DNA of 30,059 nt from an uncultured Oscillibacter sp. (GTDB lineage Bacteria; Bacillota; Clostridia; Oscillospirales; Oscillospiraceae), in contig CAKTMK010000028.1 in assembly GCA_934574045.1 (NCBI GenBank), positions 1 to 30,059 on the forward strand. Direction: 5' to 3'. The translations under genes and the position numbers were made by a program. The first letter of the stretch is position 1. The number at the start of each line of letters is the position of its first letter. Below the pieces are notes generated by a model that saw only the letters and a program-made list of their open reading frames with translations, searched no databases and had not been told where the DNA came from. Shown piece after piece: positions 15,189-22,740 of this stretch.

Positions 15189-15731
15189 TTATTCCTGACC
15201 GGTCTCGATCAGGCCGTATCCGCCGTTTTTGCGCTTATAGACGATGGAGAGGGAATCGTCCTCCTCGCTGCGGAACACAAAGAACGAGTGATCCAGCAGA
15301 TTCATCTGGAGAATGGCCTCCTCCGGGCTCATGGGCTTGACGGCGAAGCGCTTGGTGCGCACGATGTGGAAGTCCTTCTCCTCCCGGACCTCGAAATCGT
15401 CCGGCTCGGTCTGCGGGGGGAAGCCCTCGCTGCGCAGGCGCTTGGCAAGGCGGGTCTTGTTCTTCAGGATCTGGCGCTCGATATAATCCACGGCGGCGTC
15501 GATGGCGCTGCGCATATCGCCGTCCGTCTCCTGCTTCTGCGCGCGGAAAAGGGTGCCGCCGCTGCGGATCGTGATCTCCACGCTGCACAGGTGCTCCTTC
15601 TCCACGGAAAACGTCACGAAAGCGTCTGCTTCCTCCCGGAAATAGCGGTCCAGCTTGGAAAGCCGCTTATCGGTATAGTCCTTCACGGAGTTGTTCAGGG
15701 GGACCTTCTTGCAGGCAAACGTACACTTCAT
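15189..15731 (-). CDS. hpf: Ribosome hibernation promoting factor, long form
   Basis: 180 residues, the length of the long HPF found in Firmicutes. The N-terminal beta-alpha-beta-beta-beta-alpha domain (1-100) contains LNNSVKDYTDKRLSKLDRYF and the basic IERQILKNKTRLAKRLR, which bind the decoding region of the 30S subunit. After a linker, the C-terminal dimerisation domain (about 120-175) has IVRTKRFAVKPMSPEEAILQ and HSFFVFRSEEDDSLSIVYKRKNGGYGLI in two parts. It pairs stationary-phase 70S ribosomes into inactive 100S dimers. The ATG is eight bases after AAAGGAG; in-frame codons further upstream lack a site. It is a single gene with its own promoter and terminator. Confidence 0.96.
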   Translation of the reverse strand: MKCTFACKKVPLNNSVKDYTDKRLSKLDRYFREEADAFVTFSVEKEHLCSVEITIRSGGTLFRAQKQETDGDMRSAIDAAVDYIERQILKNKTRLAKRLRSEGFPPQTEPDDFEVREEKDFHIVRTKRFAVKPMSPEEAILQMNLLDHSFFVFRSEEDDSLSIVYKRKNGGYGLIETGQE

Positions 15732-15789
15732 AGATACCGCTCCTTTCATGCTTCGGGTGTGACGGGGAGGACTGCTCCTCCTTGTCCAC

Positions 15790-15831
15790 AGTATACCACA
15801 TCCCGCCGGATTTGAAAAGAAAATTTTCAAA
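15790..15831 (-). promoter_or_regulatory. Promoter of hpf with overlapping inverted repeat
   Basis: -10 TATACT, a 17-base spacer and -35 TTTTCA on the minus strand. The -35 lies in an 8-base inverted repeat TTTGAAAA-N5-TTTTCAAA (15811-15831), a candidate operator. The leader also carries a hairpin GGAGGA-N4-TCCTCC (15766-15781) containing a Shine-Dalgarno-like sequence that is not the one used. Confidence 0.6.
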
Positions 15832-15861
15832 AAGCGGCGTCTTTCCGCCCGGCGGCAGGCT

Positions 15862-15904
15862 GGAAAACAGAGGGACCCGGCGCATCGTTCGTGCGCCGGG
15901 TCCC
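15862..15904 (-). terminator. Terminator of the M23 peptidase gene
   Basis: A perfect 13-bp stem GGGACCCGGCGCA/TGCGCCGGGTCCC (15872-15884 with 15892-15904) followed by TCTGTTTTCC on the minus strand, 11 bases after the stop. Confidence 0.85.
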
Positions 15905-15915
15905 CGTCCGCCCGG

Positions 15916-17793
15916 TCAGGGCAGATAGTTCAGCGGATTGCGGGCCACGCCGTTGTAGCGGACCTCGAAGTGGCAGTGGTTGCCGGTGGAGTTGCCGGTG
16001 GAGCCCATGCGGGCGATCTGCTGGCCCTTGTAAACGTGCTGTCCCACGGACACCAGCAGACTGGAGTTGTGGCCGTAGTACGTGACAAAGCCGTTGCCGT
16101 GGTTGATCTGGACCAGATAGCCGTAGCCGCTCATCCACCCGGCGTAGGTCACGGTGCCGCCGTCGGCGGCACAGATGGCGGTGCCGCGCCGGTTGGCGAT
16201 GTCGATGCCCTTGTGGTTTTTGGACGCGTAGCTGTAGCTCAGGTTGCGGTAGCCGAACCGGGAAGTGATGTTGCCCGAGCAGGGCCAGCGGAACGTGCCG
16301 GTGGGCAGCCACGTGGGCCGCTCCTTGGTGCCCTGGAGCCGCTGCTCCGTGACGGGATTTTTCAGCGTGACGGAGGAGAGGATCACCCGCTCCTGCTCTT
16401 CGCCGTTGACATAGGTGACGTTGGCCACCGTGTCGGCGGAGCCGTTTTCGCCCGGAGAGACCACCTTGTAGTCGCCCTTGTACAGGTCGGCGCTGTCGGT
16501 GTACTCGATGTCGTAGGGGATGGCCGCAAGATAGCGCTCCTGCTCCACCACGGTCATGGTGAGATAGGGGACGGAGGCGGACAGGGTCAGCACCTCGCCG
16601 ATGGACAGCCGGTCGATGTCATAGCCGGGGTTGAGCGCCAGCAGCTCCCGGCTGGTCAGGCCGTGGCTCTCCGCGATCTCGGACCATGTGTCGCCGCCCT
16701 TGACCTCATAGGTCACCTCGGCGGTTTTGGTGCTGTACAGCGTCTCGGCCAGATAGCCCAGATTCACGATCTGGTCGGTGGGCACGTAGCCGGGCTTGAT
16801 CTCCACCCGCTCCTTGAATTCACAGGAAATGGTGTTCTCATCGCTGATGCCGTCCTTGAGCTGCTTGAGAAGCTCATCCAGCGCGCCCTCATAGGGCGTG
16901 GCGCCCAGCATCTCGCCGTCCACATACAGGGAGTAACCGTAGGTGACCAGGCCGATCTCCTCGGACAGGTCCTCCTCCAGCACCTCCGCGTCCACTACCT
17001 CGGACCGGGGCAGCAGGGCGGAGGAATAGTGCAGCAGGCTCTCGTCAACGGTGTATTCCTCTCCGATGGCCCGGGAGGTGATCTGTTCCAGCTGGGTCAG
17101 TGCCTGCTCCGCCGACGCGGCGGAATCCACTGAGGCGATCTTCTCTCCGCCGTAGGTCACGGTGGTGCCCACGGTGTAGAGCGCGAAGAACAGCACCACG
17201 GCGGCCACGGCCGCCGTTCCGGCGAGGAAGGGCAGGGGACGGAGCTTTCCGTGCTCAAATTTCTGCTGGAACCGCCCCTGCATCAGGCCGAACCGGCCCG
17301 CGATTTGGCGGCTGCGGCGGCCCCGGCGGCGCTCCGTCAGCCGGGAGGCCAGAAACGGCAGCATATTGCGCAGAAACAGCAGGAACTGGACCGGCGCCCG
17401 GTCCGACTCCGGGAAGCGGTGGGCCTTTTCCTCCCGCATCACGTGGCGCGCCCTGCGGCGCACCCGGCGGAAGCGGCGGACCAGCTCCGCTTTTTTCTCC
17501 GCCAGCATATCCAGCAGAATGGCTGGGAGCGTATCGCTCTCCGCGGCCCGCTTTGCCCGGGCGCGGCGCGCCGGGCGCTCCTCCGCCGGGACCGCCGGCG
17601 CGGCCACCGAAGCCACTGCGGGCGGCGCGGTGCGCTCCTGCGGCTCCTCCCGCTCAAGGCAGACGGTCTCCGCCTTTTTTCCGGCATCGGAGGAAAACGG
17701 ATCGGGCAGCGGCTCCTCCTGCGGCCGGGGGCGGGGCCTCCGCGCCGCGCGGCGGACGCTGCGCTCATGGACTTTTGCGGAACGTTTACTCAT
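15916..17793 (-). CDS. Membrane-anchored M23 peptidase with LysM and G5 domains
   Basis: 625 residues. A long, very basic cytoplasmic N-terminus (1-184, Arg/Pro/Ala-rich) precedes one membrane segment (about 186-207), so the rest faces the wall. Residues 215-355 are of unknown fold. LysM spans about 360-405 (VTYEVKGGDTWSEIAESHGL), a G5 domain about 408-487, and the M23 domain about 505-625. Zinc ligands are visible: H527 and D531 in NHKGIDIA and H608 in HCHFE; H606 is the catalytic partner. It is predicted to cut peptidoglycan cross-links or to activate other hydrolases. LysM binds glycan and G5 is thought to bind GlcNAc polymers. The cytoplasmic tail of 184 residues is unusually long and could receive intracellular signals. 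The ATG follows GAGG by five bases. A WalR-type box lies upstream. Confidence 0.92.
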   Translation of the reverse strand: MSKRSAKVHERSVRRAARRPRPRPQEEPLPDPFSSDAGKKAETVCLEREEPQERTAPPAVASVAAPAVPAEERPARRARAKRAAESDTLPAILLDMLAEKKAELVRRFRRVRRRARHVMREEKAHRFPESDRAPVQFLLFLRNMLPFLASRLTERRRGRRSRQIAGRFGLMQGRFQQKFEHGKLRPLPFLAGTAAVAAVVLFFALYTVGTTVTYGGEKIASVDSAASAEQALTQLEQITSRAIGEEYTVDESLLHYSSALLPRSEVVDAEVLEEDLSEEIGLVTYGYSLYVDGEMLGATPYEGALDELLKQLKDGISDENTISCEFKERVEIKPGYVPTDQIVNLGYLAETLYSTKTAEVTYEVKGGDTWSEIAESHGLTSRELLALNPGYDIDRLSIGEVLTLSASVPYLTMTVVEQERYLAAIPYDIEYTDSADLYKGDYKVVSPGENGSADTVANVTYVNGEEQERVILSSVTLKNPVTEQRLQGTKERPTWLPTGTFRWPCSGNITSRFGYRNLSYSYASKNHKGIDIANRRGTAICAADGGTVTYAGWMSGYGYLVQINHGNGFVTYYGHNSSLLVSVGQHVYKGQQIARMGSTGNSTGNHCHFEVRYNGVARNPLNYLP

Positions 17794-17850
17794 AACGACC
17801 TCACAGATCCTGATTTTGGGGGTACGTTTTCAATCGGCGTGAAACAAAAA

Positions 17851-17867
17851 GTAACATCTCGGTTACA
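17851..17867 (-). promoter_or_regulatory. WalR-type box upstream of the M23 peptidase gene
   Basis: On the minus strand TGTAAC-CGAGA-TGTTAC, a perfect TGTWAH-N5-TGTWAH match, 58 bases before the start codon. A candidate -35 TTGAAA (17828-17833) lies 17 bases downstream, like the 15 bases before the SLH gene -35, but the matching -10 is weak. WalR of Bacillus and Staphylococcus controls M23 and other wall hydrolases through this motif. The rest of 17794-18169 holds only A/T-rich sequence and the pta promoter. Confidence 0.6.
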
Positions 17868-18073
17868 AATTGTTACCGGCATTATCATACTCTGTTTTTC
17901 CAGTTCCGTCAAGCCTTTTTTATTGCCGCAAACGCTTCTGTCCCTTGAGGTTCGGCGGTTTTCGGGCCACAAGATGCTGTGGTCCCGGCCGTCCCGTTTC
18001 CGATTTTCCGAAAAAATACGCAGGCGGTGGAAAAACTCTGTCTAGTTTTTTACCGGATTTTTTGATTTTTTTA

Positions 18074-18101
18074 TTGACCGGTATTTTGAGGCGTGTATAA
18101 T
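18074..18101 (+). promoter_or_regulatory. Promoter of pta
   Basis: -35 TTGACC, a 16-base spacer and a perfect -10 TATAAT, with T-rich sequence directly upstream that may act as an UP element. It predicts strong constitutive transcription. Confidence 0.85.
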
Positions 18102-18169
18102 GAGAGAGGTGTAAAAAGCTGCTCCGGCAGCCGTAAAACTGGATCATAAATTCACAGGAGGAAACAGAT

Positions 18170-19150
18170 ATGTTTGAATTTCTGATTAAAAAGCTGAAAG
18201 CACATCCCCGCCGCATCGTCTTTACCGAGGGCACCGATCCCCGCATTCTGGAGGCGTCCGCCCGCCTGCTGTCCGGTACGTTCCTGACCCCCGTTCTGGT
18301 GGGCAACCCCGACGAGGTGGCCGCCGCCGCCGAGGAGGCCGGCTTCAACATCCGCGGCGCGGAGATCATCGATCCCAACAACTTCGCCGACATGGAGAAG
18401 ATGGTTGCCACGCTGGTGGAGCTGCGCAAGGGCAAGGTGGACGAGGAGAAAGCCCGCACGCTGCTGCGTCAGGGCAACTATTTCGGCACCATGCTGGTGA
18501 AGATGGGCTATGCCGACGCGCTGCTGGGCGGCGCCACCTACTCCACTGCCGACACCGTCCGTCCCGCCCTGCAGATCATCAAGACCAAGCCGGGCAGCAA
18601 GATCGTGTCCTCCTGCTTCATTCTGGTCCGTCCCTCCGCCACCGGCGAGCGCGAGGTGCTGGCCATGGGCGACTGCGCCATCAACATCAAGCCCGACGAG
18701 GACGAGCTGGTGGAGATTGCGCTGGAGACCGCCGCCACCGCGCGCGAGTTCGGCGTGGATCCCAAGATCGCGTTCCTGAGCTACTCCACCCTCGGCTCCG
18801 GCAAGGGCGAGGATGTGGACAAGATGCGCCACGCCTTTGAAAAGGCCCACGCCGCCAGCCCCGAGCTGGCCATGGAGGGCGAGCTGCAGTTTGACGCCGC
18901 CGTGTCTCCCCGCGTGGCGCACACCAAGTGCCCCAACTCCCCTGTCGCGGGCCACGCCAACACCTTCATCTTCCCGGACATCAACGCCGGCAACATCGGC
19001 TACAAGATCGCGCAGCGTCTCGGCTCTTTCGACGCTTACGGCCCCATTCTGCAGGGTCTGAACGCCCCCATCAATGACCTGTCCCGCGGCTGCAACGCTC
19101 AGGAGGTCTACTCCATGGCCATCATCACCGCCGGTCTGGTGAACGACTGA
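18170..19150 (+). CDS. pta: Phosphate acetyltransferase
   Basis: 326 residues, the short single-domain Pta of Firmicutes (about 325-335). RRIVFTEGTDPRILEA at the N-terminus, GATYSTADTVRPALQII near 119-135, FLSYSTLGSGKGEDVDKM near 202-219 and NTFIFPDINAGNIGYKIAQR near 263-282 are the family's conserved blocks; the last two line the CoA and phosphate site. It interconverts acetyl-CoA and acetyl phosphate, normally feeding acetate kinase to make ATP in fermentation; ackA is not adjacent. The ATG follows a strong AGGAGG by 7-8 bases. Codons are strongly biased to C and G endings, as in highly expressed genes. It is a single gene with its own promoter and terminator. Confidence 0.97.
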   Translation: MFEFLIKKLKAHPRRIVFTEGTDPRILEASARLLSGTFLTPVLVGNPDEVAAAAEEAGFNIRGAEIIDPNNFADMEKMVATLVELRKGKVDEEKARTLLRQGNYFGTMLVKMGYADALLGGATYSTADTVRPALQIIKTKPGSKIVSSCFILVRPSATGEREVLAMGDCAINIKPDEDELVEIALETAATAREFGVDPKIAFLSYSTLGSGKGEDVDKMRHAFEKAHAASPELAMEGELQFDAAVSPRVAHTKCPNSPVAGHANTFIFPDINAGNIGYKIAQRLGSFDAYGPILQGLNAPINDLSRGCNAQEVYSMAIITAGLVND

Positions 19151-19186
19151 GCCTTTCCCGGACGAAGTACATTATAAAGATACAGC

Positions 19187-19218
19187 AGAACGCCGCCCGA
19201 ACGGGCGGCGTTCTTTTT
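19187..19218 (+). terminator. Terminator of pta
   Basis: A perfect 12-bp stem AGAACGCCGCCC/GGGCGGCGTTCT with loop GAAC and a TTTTT run, 37 bases after the stop. Confidence 0.92.
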
Positions 19219-19241
19219 GCAGCGGTATTCCCGCAAATCAG

Positions 19242-19280
19242 ACCGGAGCGCGGACGCCGCTGCGTCCGCGCTCCGGTTTT
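19242..19280. terminator. Second terminator hairpin between pta and aminopeptidase P
   Basis: A perfect 16-bp stem (19242-19257 with 19262-19277) with TTTT on the plus side and TCTGATTTGC on the minus side. It probably ends the convergent aminopeptidase transcript and backs up the pta terminator. Confidence 0.75.
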
Positions 19281-19310
19281 GTTCTGCCGCGCTCCGCCGG
19301 GCCGCCGCGC

Positions 19311-20384
19311 TCACAGCACGATCAGCTCCTTGGGCGCGAGGGTAATGTCCGTGCAGCCGCCGTCCTTGAGCACGATCACGTCCTCAATGCGCACGCCCAG
19401 CTTCCCCGGCAGATAGATCCCCGGCTCGGCGGAGATCACCGCCCCGGCGGGAAGGGGCGTTTCGTTCCGGGGAGATGCGTTGGGCGATTCGTGGATCTCC
19501 ACGCCCACGCCGTGGCCGAAGCTGTGGCCGAAATAGGGGCCGTAGCCCGCGTCCTCGATGACCCGGCGGGCCGCGCCGTCCACCTCCCGGCCGGTCACGC
19601 CCGCGGCCGCGGCCGCGATGCCCGCCGCCTGCGCCCGCAGCACCGTTTCATACACTGTGCGCATCTCCTCCGTCACGGAGCCGACGGCCACCGTGCGGGT
19701 CATATCGGAGCAGTAGCCCTGATAGATGCAGCCGAAGTCCATGGTGACGAACTCGCCGCTGCGGATCTCCTTCCCGCTGGGGACGCCGTGGGGCAGGCTG
19801 CCGTTGGGGCCGGACACCACAATGGGGTCGAAGGACATATCCTCCGCACCGTAATGGAGCATCAGATACTGGAGCCGCGCGGCGATCTCCTTTTCCGTCA
19901 CGCCGGGGCGGATCTCCCGCAGGATGTCCTCCAGCGCCCGCTCGGCAATGCGCTGGGCGGCCACCATGGCCGCCTGCTCCTCCGCGTCCTTCACCTGCCG
20001 CAGCTCCGCCAGCAGCGCCGCGGCAGGCTTGAGCGTGCAGTTCAGGTTCTTCCGATACAGCTCGTAGTCCGCCACCGTCATATACGCGTCCTCAAAGCCC
20101 ACCGTCTCCAGCCCCTCTGCCGCGATGACCTCGTTGAGGAGCGTCACATAGCCCCGGCCCGGCCGGGCTTCGTCGATCTTGGCGTGCTTCACGTGCCGGG
20201 CCGCCGCCTCGGTATAGCGGGAGTCCGTGAAATAGTAATTGCCCCGGCGGGTCACCAGCGCCATGCCGTCCGTTCCGGCGGAGTGAAAGCCAGAGGCGTA
20301 CAGCCGGTTAGCCTCCTGCGTGAGCAGCATGGCGTCCAGCCCGTATGCGTCCAGCTTTTCCGCGATCCGTTCAAAATGATCCAT
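19311..20384 (-). CDS. Xaa-Pro aminopeptidase (aminopeptidase P, M24B)
   Basis: 357 residues. The N-terminal creatinase-like domain (1-130) has LLTQEANRLYASGF and YYFTDSRYTEAA. The C-terminal pita-bread domain holds all five metal ligands: D216 (VTMDFG), D227 (CSDMTRT), H291 (FGHGVG), E320 (SAEPGIY) and E334 (RIEDVI); H199 in SLPHG is the usual substrate-binding His. It removes an N-terminal residue that precedes proline from peptides in the cytoplasm, using two Mn ions. The start is the ATG after AAAGGAAG; in-frame residues further upstream have no site. It lies 100 bases after pyrG on the same strand, without a clear promoter between, so it may be co-transcribed. Confidence 0.92.
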   Translation of the reverse strand: MDHFERIAEKLDAYGLDAMLLTQEANRLYASGFHSAGTDGMALVTRRGNYYFTDSRYTEAAARHVKHAKIDEARPGRGYVTLLNEVIAAEGLETVGFEDAYMTVADYELYRKNLNCTLKPAAALLAELRQVKDAEEQAAMVAAQRIAERALEDILREIRPGVTEKEIAARLQYLMLHYGAEDMSFDPIVVSGPNGSLPHGVPSGKEIRSGEFVTMDFGCIYQGYCSDMTRTVAVGSVTEEMRTVYETVLRAQAAGIAAAAAGVTGREVDGAARRVIEDAGYGPYFGHSFGHGVGVEIHESPNASPRNETPLPAGAVISAEPGIYLPGKLGVRIEDVIVLKDGGCTDITLAPKELIVL

Positions 20385-20450
20385 CTTCCGCGCTTCCTTT
20401 CCGCTCCCGGCTCCGCGCCGGGTCTGTAAGATCAGGTCCACGATATAGTA

Positions 20451-20478
20451 TGTCCGGCGGCAGAGCTGCCGCCGGACA
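20451..20478 (-). repeat. Perfect hairpin between pyrG and aminopeptidase P
   Basis: TGTCCGGCGGCAG-AG-CTGCCGCCGGACA, a 13-bp inverted repeat just after the pyrG stop. No T run follows on the minus strand, so it may reduce or process rather than fully stop transcription into the aminopeptidase gene. Confidence 0.6.
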
Positions 20479-20483
20479 GTGCC

Positions 20484-22091
20484 TCAGCCCTGCTTCTCCA
20501 GCGCCGCCTTTACGAAGCCGTAAAACAGCGGATGGGGCCGGTCGGGGCGGCTCTTGAACTCCGGATGGAACTGCACGCCCACGAACCACGGATGCTCCGG
20601 CAGCTCCACGATCTCCACCAGATTCCCGCTGGGGGACAGGCCCGCCAGCTTCAGGCCCTTGGCCTCCAGCTCCGCGCGGCAGTCGTTGTTGAACTCAAAG
20701 CGGTGGCGGTGGCGCTCGGAGATCTCCGGCGCGCCGTACAGCGCGCGGCTGCGGGTGCCATCCACCAGCACGCAGGGATAGCGGCCCAGCCGCATGGTGC
20801 CGCCTTTTTCCGTCACATTCACCTGATCGGGCATCAGGGCAATGACCGGATAGGTGGTCGTCTCAGAGAACTCGGCGGAGTTGGCGTCCGTCCGGCCCAG
20901 CACATGGCGGGCAAACTCGATCACCGCCATCTGCATGCCAAGGCAGATGCCGAAGAAGGGAACGCCGTTCTCCCGGGCATACTGCACGGCGGCGATCATG
21001 CCCTCGATGCCCCGGTCGCCGAAACCGCCGGGGACCAGCACGCCGGAGCAGCCCTCCAGCTTTTCCCGGACGTTGGCGGCGCTGAGCGTCTCGGAGTCCA
21101 CCCAGCGGATGTTCACCACGGCGCTGTTGGCAAAGCCCGCGTGGTTCAGGGACTCCACCACGGAGAGGTACGCATCGTGCAGCTGGGTGTACTTGCCCAC
21201 CAGCGCGATCTCCACGCGGCCCTTGGCGCTCTTTTCCCGCTGGACCATGGCGGCCCACTCCCGCAGGTCGGGCTGGGGGGTGATGAGACCCAGACGGCGG
21301 CAGACCACCTCGTCCAGCCCCTCCTTCTGCAAGAGCAGGGGGACCTCATAGAGCGTCTGAGCGGTAGTGTTCTGGATCACGCAGTCCGGCTGGACGTTGC
21401 AGAACAGGGCAATCTTGCGGCGCACGTCCTCGCTGATGGGCGCGTCGCACCGGCAGACCAGAATGTCCGGCTGTATGCCAAGGCTCAAAAGCTCCTTGAC
21501 GGAGTGCTGCGTGGGCTTGCTCTTCAGCTCGCCGCTGCCGGGGATCTGGACGATGAGGGGAACGTGGATGAACAGAACGCTGCCCTGAGGCTGCTCCGCG
21601 CCCACCTGACGGATGGCCTCCAGAAACGGCTGGGACTCGATGTCGCCCACGGTGCCGCCGATCTCGGTGATGACCACGTCCACGTCGTCGCCGGCCATGG
21701 CGTAGATCCGGCTCTTGATCTCGTTGGTGATGTGGGGAATGATCTGCACGGTGGCGCCCAGATAGTCGCCCCGCCGCTCCCGGTTGAGGACGGACCAGTA
21801 GATCTTGCCGGAGGAAACGGAGGAATTTCCGGTGAGCGTCTCGTCCACAAAGCGCTCATAGTGCCCCAGATCCAGATCCGTCTCCGCGCCGTCGTCGGTC
21901 ACAAAGACCTCGCCGTGCTGATAGGGGCTCATCGTTCCGGGGTCCACATTGATATAGGGGTCGAATTTCTGGTTGCGCACCCGCAGGCCCCGCTGCTTGA
22001 GCAGCCGCCCCAGAGACGCCGCGCAGATCCCCTTGCCGAGGCCCGACACCACGCCGCCGGTCACAAAGATAAATTTTGTCGCCATTGCCAT
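20484..22091 (-). CDS. pyrG: CTP synthase
   Basis: 535 residues, the canonical length. The N-terminal amidoligase domain starts TKFIFVTGGVVSGLGKG (P-loop) and contains FDPYINVDPGTMSPYQHGEV and TEIGGTVGDIES. The C-terminal class I glutamine amidotransferase has the oxyanion loop GGFGDRG (355-361), the nucleophile C383 in GICLGMQ and the H509/E511 dyad in QFHPEFK. It converts UTP, ATP and glutamine to CTP. The start MAMATK is chosen because AAAGGA lies seven bases upstream; the second Met is also possible. The gene has a roughly 250-base leader with a terminator-like hairpin, so expression is probably set by attenuation. Confidence 0.98.
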   Translation of the reverse strand: MAMATKFIFVTGGVVSGLGKGICAASLGRLLKQRGLRVRNQKFDPYINVDPGTMSPYQHGEVFVTDDGAETDLDLGHYERFVDETLTGNSSVSSGKIYWSVLNRERRGDYLGATVQIIPHITNEIKSRIYAMAGDDVDVVITEIGGTVGDIESQPFLEAIRQVGAEQPQGSVLFIHVPLIVQIPGSGELKSKPTQHSVKELLSLGIQPDILVCRCDAPISEDVRRKIALFCNVQPDCVIQNTTAQTLYEVPLLLQKEGLDEVVCRRLGLITPQPDLREWAAMVQREKSAKGRVEIALVGKYTQLHDAYLSVVESLNHAGFANSAVVNIRWVDSETLSAANVREKLEGCSGVLVPGGFGDRGIEGMIAAVQYARENGVPFFGICLGMQMAVIEFARHVLGRTDANSAEFSETTTYPVIALMPDQVNVTEKGGTMRLGRYPCVLVDGTRSRALYGAPEISERHRHRFEFNNDCRAELEAKGLKLAGLSPSGNLVEIVELPEHPWFVGVQFHPEFKSRPDRPHPLFYGFVKAALEKQG

Positions 22092-22160
22092 CACCTGTTC
22101 CTTTCCGTTCTCTCCGTCCCAGTCCGTTTCTGCTTCCGCTCCCGGCGCCGCGCTCTGTCC

Positions 22161-22236
22161 GAAAAACAAAAAGCGCCGTGGACATTTTGCGGTGAAAAGC
22201 CCCTTGAAAAACGGGACTTTCAGCGCGATCCACGGC
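22161..22236 (-). terminator. Leader terminator (candidate attenuator) of pyrG
   Basis: In the pyrG leader an outer stem GCCGTGGA/TCCACGGC (22175-22182 with 22229-22236) encloses an imperfect inner stem (AAAG-CCC/GGG-CTTT) and is followed on the minus strand by GCTTTTTGTTTTTC, about 70 bases before the start codon. A second GC-rich hairpin (22293-22326) precedes it. B. subtilis pyrG is controlled by a leader terminator that responds to CTP; this start site (GGTATTTTTTT) lacks the GGGC used there, so the sensing step may differ. Confidence 0.6.
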
Positions 22237-22348
22237 TTTGCGGTGTTCGGTTTTCAGGGCGGGTCAACCTGCGTCTTCCCGCCGCAGATCGCTGCCGCGG
22301 AGCGCGCCGGGGGCGCGCCTTGCGGCACACTGAAAAAAATACCTTATA

Positions 22349-22377
22349 TTTATATCGCATCCCGGTCCGATTGTCAA
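22349..22377 (-). promoter_or_regulatory. Promoter of pyrG
   Basis: A perfect -35 TTGACA, a 17-base spacer and -10 TATAAA on the minus strand. Transcription should start near 22342 at GG, followed by a run of seven T. Confidence 0.88.
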
Positions 22378-22460
22378 CGGCGGCCGCCGGTCCCGGCCCG
22401 ATTTTTTTGATTTGTGAGAAAGACGGGCCGCATTTTCGGCGTTTTTATGCAAAATAACAG

Positions 22461-22489
22461 TTGACTTTAGCTCTTTAAAGCTATATGCT
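22461..22489 (+). promoter_or_regulatory. Promoter of the first aromatic-type ABC importer operon
   Basis: -35 TTGACT, a 17-base spacer and -10 TATGCT. The palindrome CTTTAAAG lies within the spacer. It is followed by the leader ORF and terminator. Confidence 0.65.
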
Positions 22490-22540
22490 GATAAAGAACT
22501 CAGAGATCAGGCCGGTACACGGCAGAAAGGAGCGTCCCGC

Positions 22541-22639
22541 ATGAATATCCGTCACAACGCCGCCGCTTCTTTCTATTACTTTACCGAGGTCCGCTTTGCG
22601 GGCCGTTATTACCGTGTCCAAGCAAAAGGAAACGCCTGA
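22541..22639 (+). CDS. Candidate Phe/Tyr-rich leader peptide of an attenuator
   Basis: 32 codons with AGGAG eight bases before the ATG and a TGA stop. The peptide starts MNIRHNAAASFYYF, continues TEVRFAGRYYR and ends in GNA. Seven of 32 residues are Phe (11, 14, 19) or Tyr (12, 13, 23, 24). A 7-bp hairpin GGTCCGC-TTT-GCGGGCC (22588-22604) overlaps the codons just after FYYF, and a strong intrinsic terminator follows 26 bases after the stop. CCGCTT inside the leader can pair with AAGCGG of the terminator's 5' arm, giving a possible antiterminator. This is the layout of ribosome-mediated attenuation, here predicted to sense charged tRNA-Tyr or tRNA-Phe. A simple small protein gene is the alternative. 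Confidence 0.55.
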   Translation: MNIRHNAAASFYYFTEVRFAGRYYRVQAKGNA

Positions 22640-22665
22640 AAGACCGGGTCCTGCTTTTGTATGAG

Positions 22666-22699
22666 AAGCGGCTCCGTCCTTTGGACGGGGCCGCTTTTT
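22666..22699 (+). terminator. Intrinsic terminator in the leader of the first importer operon
   Basis: A 14-bp stem AAGCGGCTCCGTCC/GGACGGGGCCGCTT (one G-U pair) with loop TTT and TTTTT, 41 bases before the substrate-binding protein start. A terminator between a promoter and its only downstream operon is expected only if it is regulated. Confidence 0.88.
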
Positions 22700-22740
22700 A
22701 TAGCTTGTCATTCGTCTGAGCATGAAAGGAAGTTTTTGTT

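Noticed and set aside
13421..15340. A 639-codon open frame on the plus strand
   Set aside because: It mirrors the repeats of the PIN-like gene on the other strand and gives an Arg/Gly/Leu-rich product without an RBS or domain.
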